Of a stretch of 64,000 nucleotides of DNA, positions 10,793 through 23,067 are shown piece after piece. The stretch's first letter is position 1, and the number at the start of each line of letters is the position of its first letter. Origin of the DNA: Humulus lupulus (taxonomy: Eukaryota > Streptophyta > Magnoliopsida > Rosales > Cannabaceae); contig NC_084794.1 of assembly GCF_963169125.1 (NCBI RefSeq), positions 88,085,018 to 88,149,017 of the forward strand, read 5' to 3'. The notes under the pieces were generated by a model that was given only the letters and a program-made list of their open reading frames with translations, ran no database searches and had not been told where the DNA came from. A program made the position numbers and the translations under genes.

Positions 10793-12631
10793 TGTTAGGA
10801 AAACTTATACAAAATATTTATTTATTTTCATGTAGATCTAATATTAAACAAATTAATATGAGATAACCTAGAATATGTTTATAAAATTGAATTCAAAGAG
10901 AAATAATGATAAGAATACTTACATTATACCCAGCAGAATAGAGTCATTCATTCAGTTTTTCTAACCCTTGTATCCTTTCTGTCCCAGAGTATTACCAAGA
11001 AACTGAAACGATCTTCAATTTTCTTCACAGCCTTCCAAAGTATCCTTAGAATCACCAGACTAGAGTGAGCGATTCTCAACACATAAGATAGATACAGAGA
11101 GAAGAACAGAGAAGAACAATAAGGCTTAGAAAATGACTTATGTTTAGAGAAAATCTAAAACCTATCAGAAACTTGTGTTTCAGAAATATGAACTTATGTT
11201 TTGACTTCTCTCTTAACATTCCTTTTATAGACTCAATTAGGTAATTTATTTAATTAAAAAATAAATAAAATAATAGTCAATTAACAGCCCTAGGTCAAAA
11301 TTATCATGGGCTTCAGGCCCGTGAAATTTCTCATTTAATTATAAGCCCGTTGGACTTAAAATCAAGGCTTGTATTATTTTCTATTGATTTAATTAATTAA
11401 ATAATTATTTAAATCCTTTATCAAATTAATTATTTATAATTTGAACCTTGATTTAAACTTAGTTATTAATTTAGATACCAATTTATCTTAATTAATAAAT
11501 CTGCCATAATTTCTCTTTTCTTCTCAAAATTACATAACTCTATGAAACTATCCAAAATTGACCTGGTCAACTTTGATAATTAAATCAATTAATTGAGACT
11601 ATCTAGATGATTTTATCAAAGGTACAGTGGGGACCATTGGCCTATGAAATCAAGCTCCAATAAGTTATCATAAATCTAACAAATAAATTTACTAACTTAT
11701 TAATTCCTCATGACTCCACTAAAGACTCGGAATTGCACTATTGAATTCATAGAACACTCTATAACAAATATAAATACGCTATTAATTATCCATTGTTACA
11801 ACCATAATTGTCACTCAATGCTCTATAGACGGTCTACAATGAGATGGGACTAAAATACCGTTTTACCCCTCATTGTATTTTATCCTTAAAACACTTAGTT
11901 CCTTGTAAATGATATTTTAGTAAACTAATATTAATTACTAAAATGAGATCTCTATAATTTAACACCTTGAACCAAACTAAAAGGAAACCATTGTTTCACT
12001 TCTTCATCAGAAGCTATAGATGTGCATATCTATGATTAACACTCCCACTCAATTATACTACTCAGTTCCCAAGATGTAAGTATGGGCTAGTCCGTAGGGT
12101 AAGCTGGCAACGAACAAGTCAAAGAACTCAAATAATACAATTAGTTAGAATACTAACCACTCAGAATTGAGATTGAATTGACCTATGGTCAACTATATGA
12201 TATGACTAGAATAGATCATAACGGTATGTTTACTTATCCTATCAACTGTCAATATCGGTCTAGTCCAATGTAACAAATACATCCGATCTTATCTACTTTG
12301 CTAATGTTCTGGAAAGAACATAACACTATAATGTGTAAGTAGATCATATCGTAGATTGGCAAGCCAGTGTAAATCCTGTGCATTGACTAATCTTAGGACT
12401 AACTTATTTTGAACATATAATCATATTTATATTCCACTGTGATTTCGTCACTATAAATAAGATTAGCTATATGCTCGGGATTTATAGAAGTTTATATTAA
12501 ACAAATAATCATGAAAATAAAACATGTGAGCAAAGTGATTGACCAAGTCAAAAAATGATTTCTATTCTTTTATTGATAATAAATGAGATTGCAAAGAAAT
12601 TGGGTTTTAATTAGGGCATAAAACCCCAACA
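10793..12631 (-). repeat. A 5' LTR (1,839 bp)
   Basis: Direct copy of 2873-4709. TATA box at 11221-11230 (- strand) and splice donor GTAAGT at 10917-10922. Ends in TG...CA when read on the - strand. It directly abuts the TSD copy at 12632. Confidence 0.92.
11221..11230 (-). promoter_or_regulatory. LTR TATA box of A (5' LTR, main promoter)
   Basis: The - strand reads CTATAAAAGG, about 300 bases before the splice donor. It is conserved in all family LTRs. Confidence 0.7.
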
Positions 12632-12636
12632 ACGCC
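12632..12636. repeat. TSD of element A, right copy (acgcc)
   Basis: Pairs with acgct at 2868-2872. Codons after it (TGG AAT GCC...) continue the C pol frame. Confidence 0.8.
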
Positions 12637-12672
12637 TGGAATGCCGAGCATCTTCGCCAGTATTACCAGTGA

Positions 12673-14110
12673 TATGAGCAGTAAATTTATTAATTTTCGT
12701 AATCTTCTTATAAGCCCTCGAGAACGATAATTTTTTTTTGAGTTTCTGCTTATATTTTGAGTTTCCTTTATTCTATATGTACTACTCGTAGAGCGCCTGC
12801 TCGCTGGCCTGGATAAGTGAACGCAAACTAGTCTCCGATCACTTATGGGGCATGGAGTTAGGGCAGCTCCACAGACTACCAAACCTCGCGAAGGGGTGAC
12901 CTAGGAAACTAAGCTTGTCAAAAGTAGAGTAAGCCTAGTGTCAATACCCTGAGAGTAGAAAAACCTAGGAAACTAATAAGTCTTGAGTATGCGGCCTAAG
13001 AAACTAGGCTTGTTCAAAGTGGGGTAAGCTTAGCATAGACTTAGCGTCTGGAGACTGAGGACTAAGAATCCTAGTAGCATGAGAACGGACTTAGGTCACC
13101 TCCCGTGGACATTGCGCTTGAGGAGCAATGACCAAGTCCCATGATCTCGAGATGCGAGCGGAAGACCAGGCACTCTGCTTGGTTATGAGGCATGGACTTG
13201 GGTTACCTCTCGTGGACGTTGTGCCCGAGGAGCACTGATAAAGTCCTCAGTAAGCCTTAAGAAAAAATAGTTCACCTGGGAAGCTAAGCTAGTTCACGAC
13301 TTCCACATGATTAGGTTCCAAGCTGTGTACTCAGAGGGAAAATTAATAGGCTTGAGCTGATCCACCGGTGACCACGTACCCATGGGGCAGGTAGCTTAGT
13401 GTGAATGACCTCCTAGGGGCCCAAGTCATTGGGACTCGAGGATGCAGGATGACATTAAAGTGACTTTCAAGGACATCGAACCTGTAAGGCAACACTAAAT
13501 GTCCCAAGCGTTGAGCACTAAGAAAAAACCCTACAGTACGATAGACCCCTAAAAGCTTGAGTGGTTGAAACTTGAAGGCGTAGGATAGCCAAGTGCCCTC
13601 ACTTGACAACGTATCAAAGTTACTCTTAGGACAACGAGCCTAAGAAGAAACACTAAATGCATACGCGTCTAGACATTGGCAGAAAGATCCTAAGTACAGC
13701 AGGCTGGCTCCGTCCTGAGTCATTGGAACTCGGGGATGCATGGCCGCGTCAAGTGTCACTTGACTTCGCATTAAAGTTACTCTCGAGGACCATGAGCCTA
13801 CAAAGCAACACTAAATGACTAAAAATTGTCTAAGTACTAAGAGAAGTCGATAAAGATTCGAATCTTTGAGACTTGAGCACAAGACCTAAGTCAGTAACTT
13901 GGAACTCTCGCGAGTTACGTTACGTTGAGTTGAATTAACAAATTCCAAGTTGCCTATTTAGTAAGTGTCAATTCAATGATAAGAGTGCAATCATGGCAAT
14001 AAAGTAGTGCAAGATGCATATGTTTAAATGGAAAAATATTTACAATAATGCTCGGGGGCTCGAGCGTTGATTGTTTAAATGTAGTATACAGGAAAAAATT
14101 ACTGGGGCCC
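12673..14110 (+). repeat. C post-pol spacer with degenerate tandem repeats
   Basis: No gene is visible. At 13457, 13616 and 13773 a similar block of about 45 bases recurs (AAAGT-ACT..., ending ACACTAAATG), giving a period near 157 bp, three copies. Two related copies of a 47-base block with core CTCGTGGAC or CCCGTGGAC lie at about 13092 and 13200, and CCTAGGAAACTA-type blocks recur at 12900-13010. Tat elements are known for tandem repeats in this position, and D has its own set. Confidence 0.6.
14051..14059 (+). other. Possible internal polypurine-like tract of C (weak)
   Basis: CTCGGGGGC lies 52 bases before the stop of the antisense gene. D (34019-34029) and F (53614-53624) have a much better G-run, ACTTGGGGGGC on the element strand, between pol and the antisense gene. 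The C version is only suggestive. Confidence 0.3.
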
Positions 14111-17100
14111 TCAGCCTGGAGGAACCTCTGCCACCAGCTCGATCACAAGATCGACCTCGGCGATGCGGCCCGCCGCTACAATTTCCTTCTCCTGGGCCGC
14201 CCTGGCCTCCTTCGCCTTAAGGCATGCCTCAAGCATTGTCCTCATGTTGGGCTCCTCGGTGAATGAAATATCCATGTCTCTGTTGCTTTGCCACACAACA
14301 AAGAGTGTATTGTCGGCTATCACGTCAAGGTCCTTTTTTAGTGCTCAGAGACGGAGGTCTTCGGCCTCCTTGGAAAAAAATTTGGCACGAGTAGCTACAC
14401 GTGCAGCGTCCTCCTTGGCCTTGATCAGCACCTCAGCGCAGGCCAAAGACTTTACCCGGCTCAGCCTTAGCCAGCTCCTCCTCCACCGCACGGGTGTGAC
14501 CTGTGGCATCTTCTAATAACTTGGAGGAGGTGTCCTCCATAGTGGATATCTTTGACCGCTCGGTGGCTAGCATAGTCTCCATCTCATGGACACGGGCCCT
14601 CATGTACTCCACTTCCTTCTAGAGTCGCGAGTGCTCCTCTAGCGGGACTGCGGATTCCCAAAACCGCTCTAACTCTTCCCGAGCTTTTGCCAGCTCTTCC
14701 TGATCCTCCTTTAGCTCAAAGGACTGCATCGTTATGATGTCCCCGAGCAGTTGATTGAAAGCCACAGTCTGTGCCAAGATAGAGTATCAAATCAATAAAA
14801 AGAAGCTGATGAAATAAATAATGGACTAAGATAAATACTTGAAGGCTTACCCTTACGGAGGAGTGGCGGCTGGCAGCTATCAATGAAACCTCGTTGTCGC
14901 TGCCACAACGAGCGAAGCTGCGAGAAGGCATCTCACACAGGGACTCTGCTATCCCTTGGAGAAGCTCCGCAGTGAGCGGAGTAGTCTTCCTTCCTACTCT
15001 CAACACGAGGAGAGGCTCCAGCTCCTCGCGACTGGGAGGAGCAACAAAATCCTTTGGCCGGTCCTCGCGCAGGAACTTAGCAAGGAGTTTGAATTCCTTG
15101 CTACCCTCATCAATACGAGCGTTGTAGTACTCTATGACCCACTTGTGCTTCTCGAAGTCTTCCCCGTCATAATGCTCTAGGAAGATTACAATTCAAGGCG
15201 CCCTGACCAAAGGAGAGTCAGACACCTTTGAAGGGATTTCCTTGCCCTCCTTAGCAGAAGGTCCCCCCTCTTAAGGGGGTAAACCTCAAGGTCAATGACC
15301 TCACCAGGAGACACTATCCTCGTGGTGAGGACCAGTTGAGCAGCTGCAGGAGCTGCTGGGGCCACCGGGGTAGGAGGCACGGCAGTCGCGTGCGTTGACG
15401 CTGTTGGGAGGTCTATCTGAGAGGGTCGCGACACCATTTGATGCTTCGACCTGACCAATTTGGACATGCCAATGCTTTCTGCACGAAGGAAACAAACTGG
15501 ATAAATCCTCGGAAGGAAAGGAAATCAGTGAAAATAAGTAAAAATGCATTCGAGACTAAATATAAATCTCCCGGGAGCCCCACCGCGATCAGGCTCCTCC
15601 GAGTGAAGGACAGAATGGGAAAATTATTTGATGAGCCGACCCATCTCCTACATTAGATTGGTCTTGTATTGACAAAACCAAGTGGCATGCATAGACGTCA
15701 CCTCGTCCAGAGGCACGAGACCTTGGGGGTGTCTCTTCCTCCTTGCATTGAGGAGGAATACATTGATGAGGTCCTAATAGTATTGGTACTCTTCCTCGGA
15801 CCAACGATGTCCCAAGATTTGCCCACACTCGAGAAGTGATGGAGAAAATAAAGAATGGTCGGAACTAGTTCCCTCCCTTACGTGCTTAGCATGATGATGA
15901 ACAATTGGGGATTTACCTTGAGGGATGGAAGATGACTCGATCCCCACCTCAAGCTCTTCATCTTCATTTTCCTCCACGACAACCTTGTTGGAGAGGACGC
16001 TCTTCGCATGCTCTTCACGAAGGTGTTGCATATATTCAAATTGCGCATTGGCTGCCATGTATTCCATGTGGAGCCTCACCTCGTGACGTGATTACTTCAA
16101 ATCCCAAAATCTGGTGAGGACCACCAGGCTTATACTTTGCCCTTCCCCCAGTAGTCCATACTGCTGGAGGTGGGCATCAATGACGAGGAAGGTGAGGTCC
16201 AACCTCTCGTCGCGGAGGGTGTTCATCGCCTTAAACCTTTTGTCAAAAGAATCCACGAAAAGTGCACGATAGAAGGGACTTGAAATGAGATGTTTCAAGA
16301 GTAAGGATCAGTTACGGGAGGAACACTGTTAGATGAAATGACTCGAGGACAAAAGCACTTACCAACCCTAGCGAAGTCTAGGAGTAGAGTGGGATTGGTC
16401 CTCGTCGGGAAGCCACTCGCCAAGAAGAAGTTTTCCTTGTAGTCCCGATCATGGTTCTCATTGCCGCTCGGAGCCATGTAACTTATCTCTTGGATCATGT
16501 GCTTCATCATGGTGTAGTACCCTTCATGGTCCCCCTTCTTCGGCATTGCTGAAAGCAGTAGACATATAATATCGCAACTAGGGAAGGTACGAGCTAGTTC
16601 TGTCTCCTATACAAAACATAAAGCCTAGAAAGCACTTGATATCCATTCGGGGATAGCTGGAAAAGGGCTATGTCGACGAACTTGAGGAAGTCAACATGGT
16701 TTTGGTGGAATGGACGGGTTGCACCAGCCTGGAGAAGAGAGGAATTCCATGGCCCGAGCTTGTGGATGCTCTCATGCGCCCTCTCGTCCTCCCGAGACAC
16801 GGGCACCAACATCTCATGGGTGTCCACTCCTTAGTGGGTGAGAATCTTCTCCAAAGCACCTCAAGGTCGGAGCTTGCTGGGGATCACCTCCACCTCGAAT
16901 CCCGTGACGGTGTAGGGTTTTTCCGTTGGCATTAGATCCTCATTGGCTGCTTCCTCCGAGATGCCAACTCGAAGGGTTCTTGTCATTGTCGAGGCAGGAT
17001 CCTCTTGCACCATGAGGGCTTGACTGTTGCTAGCCACTTGCTTCCCTTTCTCGGGGTGTTGCTCAACTTCTCGAGCCATCTGTAGAATTTCAGCGTCGAA

Positions 17101-17143
17101 GGTATAAAACCCTTGTGTGTAGTTGGCAGAGCTCCTCAGACAT
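14111..17143 (-). pseudogene. C antisense gene: putative gypsy-type transposon domain protein
   Basis: Read on the - strand from an ATG at 17143 just after a good acceptor (TTGTTTGTTGTTTCAG). Homologous blocks to the antisense genes of D and F appear in order: FLKFVDIALFQLSPNGYQ and YVLYRR (about 16600-16680); DYKENFFLASGF to DFARVG (about 16365-16470); an alanine/proline-rich part (15190-15467); and the C-terminal VVWQSNRDMDISF (about 14250-14290), which corresponds to FWKHNQGADFSY in F. An intron donor GTAAGT at 16362 sits after FARVG, the same place as in F (FARG) and D. A matching acceptor gives an 84-base intron (16279-16362). Several stops and shifts break it. Function unknown. Confidence 0.7.
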
Positions 17144-17564
17144 CTGAAACAACAAACAAAGCAGTTAGCGCCTTATCTCGATGAAAGGTGGGTCAAAACG
17201 AGAGTCCCTAAGAAATTCTAAGGACGCGGGGTGTTCTCGTGGCCAAAGAATCGGCATCGGAGAACACCACTAGAAATTATGAACACTGCCATAATTTGGG
17301 AATTTTACAGATTCCGGTCGAATGTCCAGAAAGGAAAAATTTATTAGGTGTGCAGTAAGCCATTTTGATAACTTCTAACACCAAAATGTGCCTAAAACGA
17401 CCTATAGAAGGTCAAAACAACCCCTCAAGTACCACAATAAGTCCATTCCTAAGCATGCATCTAAACTCTCCAATTTAGCTCGACGCAAACACAAAACCAG
17501 TAAATACTTACTCAAGATATAGTGCTGATAAGTGCTGAAATAAGTTCGAACGCTAAAGAATCAC
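17144..17564 (-). other. Leader intron of C antisense gene (predicted)
   Basis: Donor GGTGATT at about 17564 and acceptor TTTCAG at 17144-17145 on the - strand bound 421 bases with no coding capacity. D and F have a leader intron of about 546 and 424 bases at the same place before the first coding exon. Donor choice is my inference. Confidence 0.45.
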
Positions 17565-17725
17565 CTGCCGTTCGCCTAGACATAAGAAGATTCTCGCCAA
17601 CAATCCAGAATTGCAGAGGAAGCTCAGGAATGGATGAAGGAATGGGAAGCTTGGGAGAGAAAAGAGAGTTTTAGAGGTTTTGAATTTCGAATGGTTAAAG
17701 TGCATATTGAGAGGCGATTCTCGAG

Positions 17726-17736
17726 TTTTTATATAG
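17726..17736 (-). promoter_or_regulatory. TATA box of C antisense gene
   Basis: The - strand reads CTATATAAAAA, followed by a pyrimidine-rich leader and then the leader intron. D (29835-29845) and F (50016-50024) have TATA boxes in the same position relative to the 3' LTR. Confidence 0.6.
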
Positions 17737-17739
17737 TTA

Positions 17740-18088
17740 TAGAACTTCGGGTTGAAGTAATCCCACCCCGACCATTGGATTAACTACGACGTAGGTACCC
17801 AAGAACAATCCAATGGTCAGAATCTAAAAGGCATGAATCGTGATCATTAGCATTGGAAAAGGAAGCCTTGGGCACAGGGCGAGGGGACGCCTAGGGTACA
17901 AATTGGATGTTTTGGGCCATGGAGTTGACCCCTCATTAATTGCATTGATTGATGAGCCCAACAATAGGGAGTCAACATGTGGCGTAACTTTCTAGAGTGA
18001 CGTCAGAGGAAGCCCAAAGCGTCTCCCCCCCGAAGACATTTTCGAATTACTTCATAGTCCAAGTCTCCACTATCTGAGAATGAGTGAG
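17740..18088 (+). other. C spacer between antisense promoter and PPT
   Basis: 349 bases without a coding signal. It contains the presumed upstream region of the antisense promoter. I see no repeat. Confidence 0.5.
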
Positions 18089-18102
18089 AACTTGGGGGAA
18101 AA
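18089..18102 (+). other. C polypurine tract
   Basis: AACTTGGGGGAAAA directly before TGTTGTAC, the start of the 3' LTR. The matching tracts are CTTGGGGGCAAA in D and TTGGGGGGCAAA in F. Confidence 0.75.
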
Positions 18103-18125
18103 TGTTGTACATGTTTTAACCACTC

Positions 18126-18135
18126 GACACGTGGC
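18126..18135 (+). promoter_or_regulatory. G-box/ABRE-like motif in C LTR
   Basis: GACACGTGGC. Equivalent motifs lie near the start of the D LTRs (29503-29511, 41238-41246) and F left LTR (49728-49737), on the element strand. Confidence 0.5.
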
Positions 18136-18271
18136 ACTTAGGATTAATTAGTGACAAATCATGAAGTTCTCAGAGTGCGAACTCTTCCAGGAAACTCGGT
18201 CCGGCCAAGTTGTGGATGTCTCCAAGTGAGGCCATGCCCCGAGGTCTGCCCTCGAGGCGAGGAGACTCCAG

Positions 18272-18276
18272 GTGAG
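18272..18276. repeat. TSD of element E, left copy (gtgag)
   Basis: Five bases before the E LTR. The partner copy should lie right of the window after the E 3' LTR. Confidence 0.6.
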
Positions 18277-18797
18277 TGTTGGGGTTTTATGCCCTAATTA
18301 AAACTCAATTTCTTTGTAATCTTATTTTATTATCAATAAAATAATAGAAATCATTTTCGACTTGCCCAATCACTTTGCTCACATGCTTTATTTTCATGAT
18401 TATTTGTTTAATATAAACTTCTATTAAATCCCGAGCATATAACTAATCATATTTATAGACGTAATCACAGTGGAATATAAATATGATTATATGTTCAAAC
18501 ATAAGTTAGTCCTAAGATTAGTTAGTGCACATGATTTACAATGACTTGCCAATCTACGATATGATCTACTTACACATTGTAGTGTTATGTTCTTTCCAGA
18601 ACATTAGCAAAGTAGATACGATCAAATGTATTTGTTACATCGGACTGGACCGATATTGACAATAGATATGATAAGTAAACATACCGTTATTATCTATTCT
18701 AGTCATATCATATAACTGACCATAGGTTAATTCAATCTCAATTCTGAGTGGTTAGTATTCTAACTGATTGTATTAGTTGAGTTCTTTGACTTGTTCG
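18277..18797 (+). repeat. E 5' LTR, segment 1
   Basis: Starts TGTTGGGGTTTTATGCCC. It matches the first 520 bases of the B LTRs and then stops at GTTCG, where B is inserted. It continues at 28702 without a gap in the alignment. Confidence 0.9.
18793..18797. repeat. TSD of element B, left copy (gttcg)
   Basis: Right copy at 28697-28701 is gttca, one mismatch. The intact family sequence here is GTTCGTGACC-like. Confidence 0.85.
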
Positions 18798-20211
18798 TGT
18801 TGGGGTTTTATGCCCTAATTAAAACCCAAATTCTTTACAATCTCATTGTATTATCAATAAAAGAATAGAAATCATTTTTTGACTTGGTTAATCACTTTGC
18901 TCACATGTTTTATTTTCATGATTATTTGTTTAATATAAATTTTATTAAATCCCGAGCATATAGCTAATCTTATTTATAGTGACGTAATCACAGTGGAATA
19001 TAAATATGATTATATGTTCAAAATAAGTTAGTCCTAAGATTAGTCAGTGCACCGGATTTACACCGACTTGCCAATCTACGATATGATCTACTTACACATT
19101 GTAGTGTTATGTTCTTTCCAGAACATTAGCAAAGTAGATAAGATTGGATGTATTTGTTACATCGGACAGGACCGATATTGACAGTTGATAAGATAAGTAA
19201 ACATACCGTTATTATCTATTCTAGTCATATCATATAGTTGGCCATAGGTCAATTCAATCTCAATTCTGAGTGGTTAGTATTCTAGCTGATAGTATTATTT
19301 GAGTTCTTTGACTTTTTCATTACCAGCTTACCCTACGGACTAGCCCATACTTACATCTTGGGAACTCGGTAGTATAATTGAGTGGGAGTGTTAATTATAA
19401 ATATGAACATCTATAGCTTCTGAGAAAGAAGTGAAACGATGGTTTCCTTTTAGTTTGGTTCAAGGTGTTAAATGATAGAGATCTCATTTAAGTAATTAAA
19501 TTAGTTTACTGAAATATCATTTATAAGGAACTAAGTGTTTTAATGATAAAATACAATGAGGGGTAAAACGGTATTTTAGTCCTATCTCATTGTAGACCGT
19601 CTATAGAGCATTGAGTGACAATTATGGTTGTAACAATGAATAATTAATAGCGTATCTATATTTGTTATAGAGCGTTCTATGAATTCAAGAGTGCAATTCC
19701 GAGTCTATAGTGGAGTCACGATGAATTAATAAGTTAGTAAATTTATTTGTTAGATTTATGATAACTTATTGGAGCTTGATTTCATAGGCTCATGGTCCCC
19801 ATTGTACCTTGGATAAAATCATCTAGATATTCTCAATTAATTGATTTAATTATCAATTAGAATTATCAAAGTTGACCAAATCAATTTTGGATAGTTTCAC
19901 ATAGTTGTGTAATTTTGAGAAGAAAAAAGAAATTATGGCAGATTTATTAATTAAGATAAATTGGTATCTAAATTAATAAATAAGTTTAAATCAAGGTTCA
20001 AATTATAAATAATTAATTTAATAAAGGATTTAAATAATGATTTAATTAATTAAATCAATAGAAAATAATACATGCCTTGATTTTAAGTCCAATGGGCTTA
20101 TAATCAAATGAGAAATTTCACGAGCCTAAAGTCCATGATAATTTCGTCTTAGGGCTTTAAAATGACTATTATTTTATTGATTTTTTAATTAAATTAAATG
20201 ACCTAATTGAA

Positions 20212-20221
20212 TCTATAAAAG
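20212..20221 (+). promoter_or_regulatory. LTR TATA box of B
   Basis: TCTATAAAAG. Conserved at the same distance from the LTR end in A and E. Confidence 0.7.
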
Positions 20222-20515
20222 GAGTGCTTAGAGAGAAGTCAAAACATAAGTTTAATCACTGGTTTTTTGATAGTTTTAGATTCTCCCTAAACACAAGTAA
20301 TTTTCTAAGCCTCTTTGTTATTTTCTCTTCTTCTCTCTATATCTATCTCATGTGTTGAGAATTGCCCACACTAGTCTAGGTGATTATAAGGATACATTGG
20401 ATGATTGTGAAGAAAATAGAAGATCGGTTTAGTTTCTTGATAATACTCTGCGACAGAGAAGATACAGGAGTTAGAGAAACTCTAGAAATGACTCTTTCAT
20501 TCTGCTGCATATACT

Positions 20516-20521
20516 GTAAGT
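20516..20521 (+). other. Predicted splice donor in B LTR
   Basis: ACT|GTAAGT about 125 bases before the LTR end. It is conserved in the A LTRs (- strand 10917-10922) and E LTR (42365). It pairs with an acceptor at 23030-23031, just before gag. Confidence 0.5.
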
Positions 20522-20642
20522 ATTCTATTCTTTGTTTCTCTTGAATTCAATTTTAGAAACATGTTTTAGGCTATCTCGTATTAATTTGTTTAATATTAGA
20601 TATACATGAAAATAAATAAAGATCCTTATAAGTTTCCTAACA

Positions 20643-23067
20643 ACTAGCCTCAGATACTTTGGTAATCTTTATTTTCATGCATGGACATGTTTAAAATTGG
20701 ATTATTTGATATGTTTAAATAATTGGATGGTTTTCATGTTTTTATGAAGCATATTGATTTTATGTGAATTTTAGCAAATTTTTAGGTTATTTTCTAGTGT
20801 TTTCTATGAATTTTGGGTACAACATGGTAAAAATTAATTAGAAAATGTTTTGGTTTGAAAAATTGCACAAAAAAAAAAAAATCAAAATTTTTTGCCTGGT
20901 TGCCATACGCGGGCGCGCACGCCCGCGCGCGAACCCACGCCACTCCCGCGCGCGCACTCGCACGCCACGCGATGAACAGTACCACGAGTACTATTCATCC
21001 AAAAAAATATATTTGTTGAAAATTAAAGAAAATTAAAATTGTGAAAATTTATTATTTATAATCAAAACCAAAAATATCTTTTTTGTTTTATCATTTAAAA
21101 TTGTTTTTTTTAAATAAGATATTTTTGTTATTTGAGATTTAAATAATTAGATATTTTCTACAAATATTCAAATTCAAATTTAAAAATAGACTAACAACTT
21201 AATTTTAAATCTTTTAATATATTAAAATATTAGAATTAAGATATGAGATATTTAAGATATTTTCTTTTAAATTCTTGCTATTTTTATTAAATCTTTATTT
21301 GAAAATATAAATATCTTTTTATTCTATAGTTTTTAATATTTAAATTATTTGAAATTTGAATATTGTTAGTTAGATATTTTTATAGATATTTGAATTTGAT
21401 TAACTATTTTGAGATATTTTAGGTTTGTTATAACTATTTATATTTTATTTTATTTTTTAATGGTTAAAATAATAGCTAATAGTTATAACAACACAATATA
21501 TTTTTGGAAAATAGTTAAGGTATTGATTTTAAAATTTAAAATTGGTTAAATTTTGAAAAGTATCATTTTTTTTCACCAATTAATAAAATATTTTTTTAAT
21601 AAATGGGATTTAAATTATCTTTGGTTAATTGTTGATAAATCCCATTTTAATTAAATTAATATTTTTTTTCAAATTAACCTAAAACCAAGTTGATTGTTGA
21701 TAAATGAAATTTAAATTAACTATTGTTAATTTTTGATAAAATTCATTTAAATTGACTTATTTTTGTAAAAATTTAATTAATTTGAATTTTTTTTGATAAA
21801 TTCTAGATAATTAATTGTTGTATTTTTTCAAATGAAATAAATTGTGGTATTTTTGCATAAATTCATAGAATTACTCATATAGTAACATGATTAGACCCAT
21901 CCAATTATAACATGTCTGTTTGCACTATATGTGGTATTTTTGTAATTGGGCTTAGATGCATATAGTGGCCCATATGTTTGTTAGATATGTGGTATTTTGC
22001 CAAATAAAATATTTATAAAATGATAGGTTTTATTTGGGCCCATTAGAAAATGTAAAGTTTAAATTCCTCTCTTGTGGGTGATTCCACTTGTGAAGGCTCA
22101 TTTGCTTTGCATGACTATAGTGGGCCTAATCAATTAATAACAATTAATAAAATGAATGTTTAAATTCCTGTCTTTTGGACCTTGTATAGAAGATAGAGGG
22201 CCTTTGTAGTGGGAACGACATACTGGACCCAGCCCTCCTCCATACAAGCCCAATTGTTAAGGCCCATTTACCTGAGTTGGACTTAATTGTATAGGTTCAT
22301 TATCTTAGTTAAACCTAAGTATTGATTAGCAACAAATTAATTAAATTTGTTTCAATATGACACTTTAAAATTAATAAGAAATTATAAGACTTTGGTTTTA
22401 AAAATTTTAATCTGTTTAATTTTTTTTGGAAAACCATAGTCATTAATTTTCTAAAAAATAAATAATAAAAATACTATTTTTTATTTTAATAATGATTTTA
22501 TTTTAAGATTTTTATTCGATCTCCACCGTTCGTTTAACATAGTCAATAGCTTAATGTGGCCTCGATGCACTTTGATTCGTCCCCTTACGGAAGGTGTTCA
22601 TTAGCTTTTTTGACAAGGTTAGATTTCGAAAGATAGATAATTATAGGTCAAATTCTACTAGACTCACCCCTACAGTGACTACTAGGACTAAATCTATGAT
22701 TATTAAAACCGTGGGTCTAGCTCATAAAATAAGAGATTTTGTTTTCTTATTTTGATCGAATAGTAGGTTGTTAATAGTGGTGTCCATTATTAAATGAGTT
22801 TACAACTCTATTTAACTAGTGGTATTTTTTACTCTCGCCAACCGGGACAAGGATATCATAGATTAGTTAAAAACCTAAAGAAATAGAGAGATCATTGTTT
22901 TTGGTATTTTTTCTCATATCTTACATATTTTGGTATATGTTGTGCTATTTCTTGAAATTTGTGTGAATAGAAGTTTTATTGAGCAAATGTGATTGATTTC
23001 TATTTTATTGATAATTTGTAGTTTTAAGTTAAGTAGTGTCTGTGTCTACTCCCATCCTTTCTCAACT
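20643..23067 (+). other. B 5' leader, AT-rich, possible intron
   Basis: No gene over 2.4 kb. A degenerate primer site is at 20645-20656 (TAGCCTCAGATA). A GC-rich patch at 20893-20983 has a perfect 7-bp hairpin (arms 20909-20915 and 20920-20926). An acceptor-like end TTGATAATTTGTAG with AG at 23030-23031 sits 37 bases before gag. The rest is AT-rich and resembles the U-rich body of plant introns. Confidence 0.55.

Larger units (their letters stand above)
2873..12631 (-). mobile_element. Element A: Ty1/copia, Angela/BARE-like, with two LTRs
   Basis: Complete 9,759-bp copia element in - orientation. LTRs are 2873-4709 (3') and 10793-12631 (5'), both with TG...CA ends when read on the - strand. 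The internal region holds, from right to left, primer site, AT-rich leader, gag, protease, integrase, RT and RNase H, then a polypurine tract. It is inserted in the last codons of C pol. Its gag shares with B a missing core and a short repeat. Lineage placement rests on LTR length, long leader and the overall build, so it is probable rather than certain. Confidence 0.93.
12637..18276 (+). mobile_element. Element C, right part
   Basis: Continuation of the Tat gypsy element after the A insertion. It holds the last 12 codons of pol (WNAEHLRQYYQ, stop at 12672), a repeat-rich spacer, an antisense gene on the - strand (17143-14111), its promoter, the polypurine tract at 18089-18102 and the first 174 bases of the 3' LTR. 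Element E then cuts the LTR at 18277, and the rest of C is to the right of the window. Confidence 0.85.
18103..18276 (+). repeat. C 3' LTR, first 174 bases
   Basis: Starts TGTTGTACATG after the polypurine tract and carries GACACGTGGC at 18126-18135, as do D and F LTR starts. E is inserted at 18277, and 18272-18276 (gtgag) is the E target-site copy. No second copy of this LTR is in the window, so the identification rests on position and motif. Confidence 0.65.
18798..20642 (+). repeat. B 5' LTR (1,845 bp)
   Basis: TATA box at 20212-20221 and a GTAAGT donor at 20516-20521. It ends at CCTAACA before the primer site. It closely matches 26850-28696. Confidence 0.93.

Noticed and set aside
18277..18830. 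Tandem LTR duplication at 18277 and 18798
   Set aside because: The second start is B inserted into the E LTR: gttcg/gttca TSDs and the E LTR resumes at 28702.
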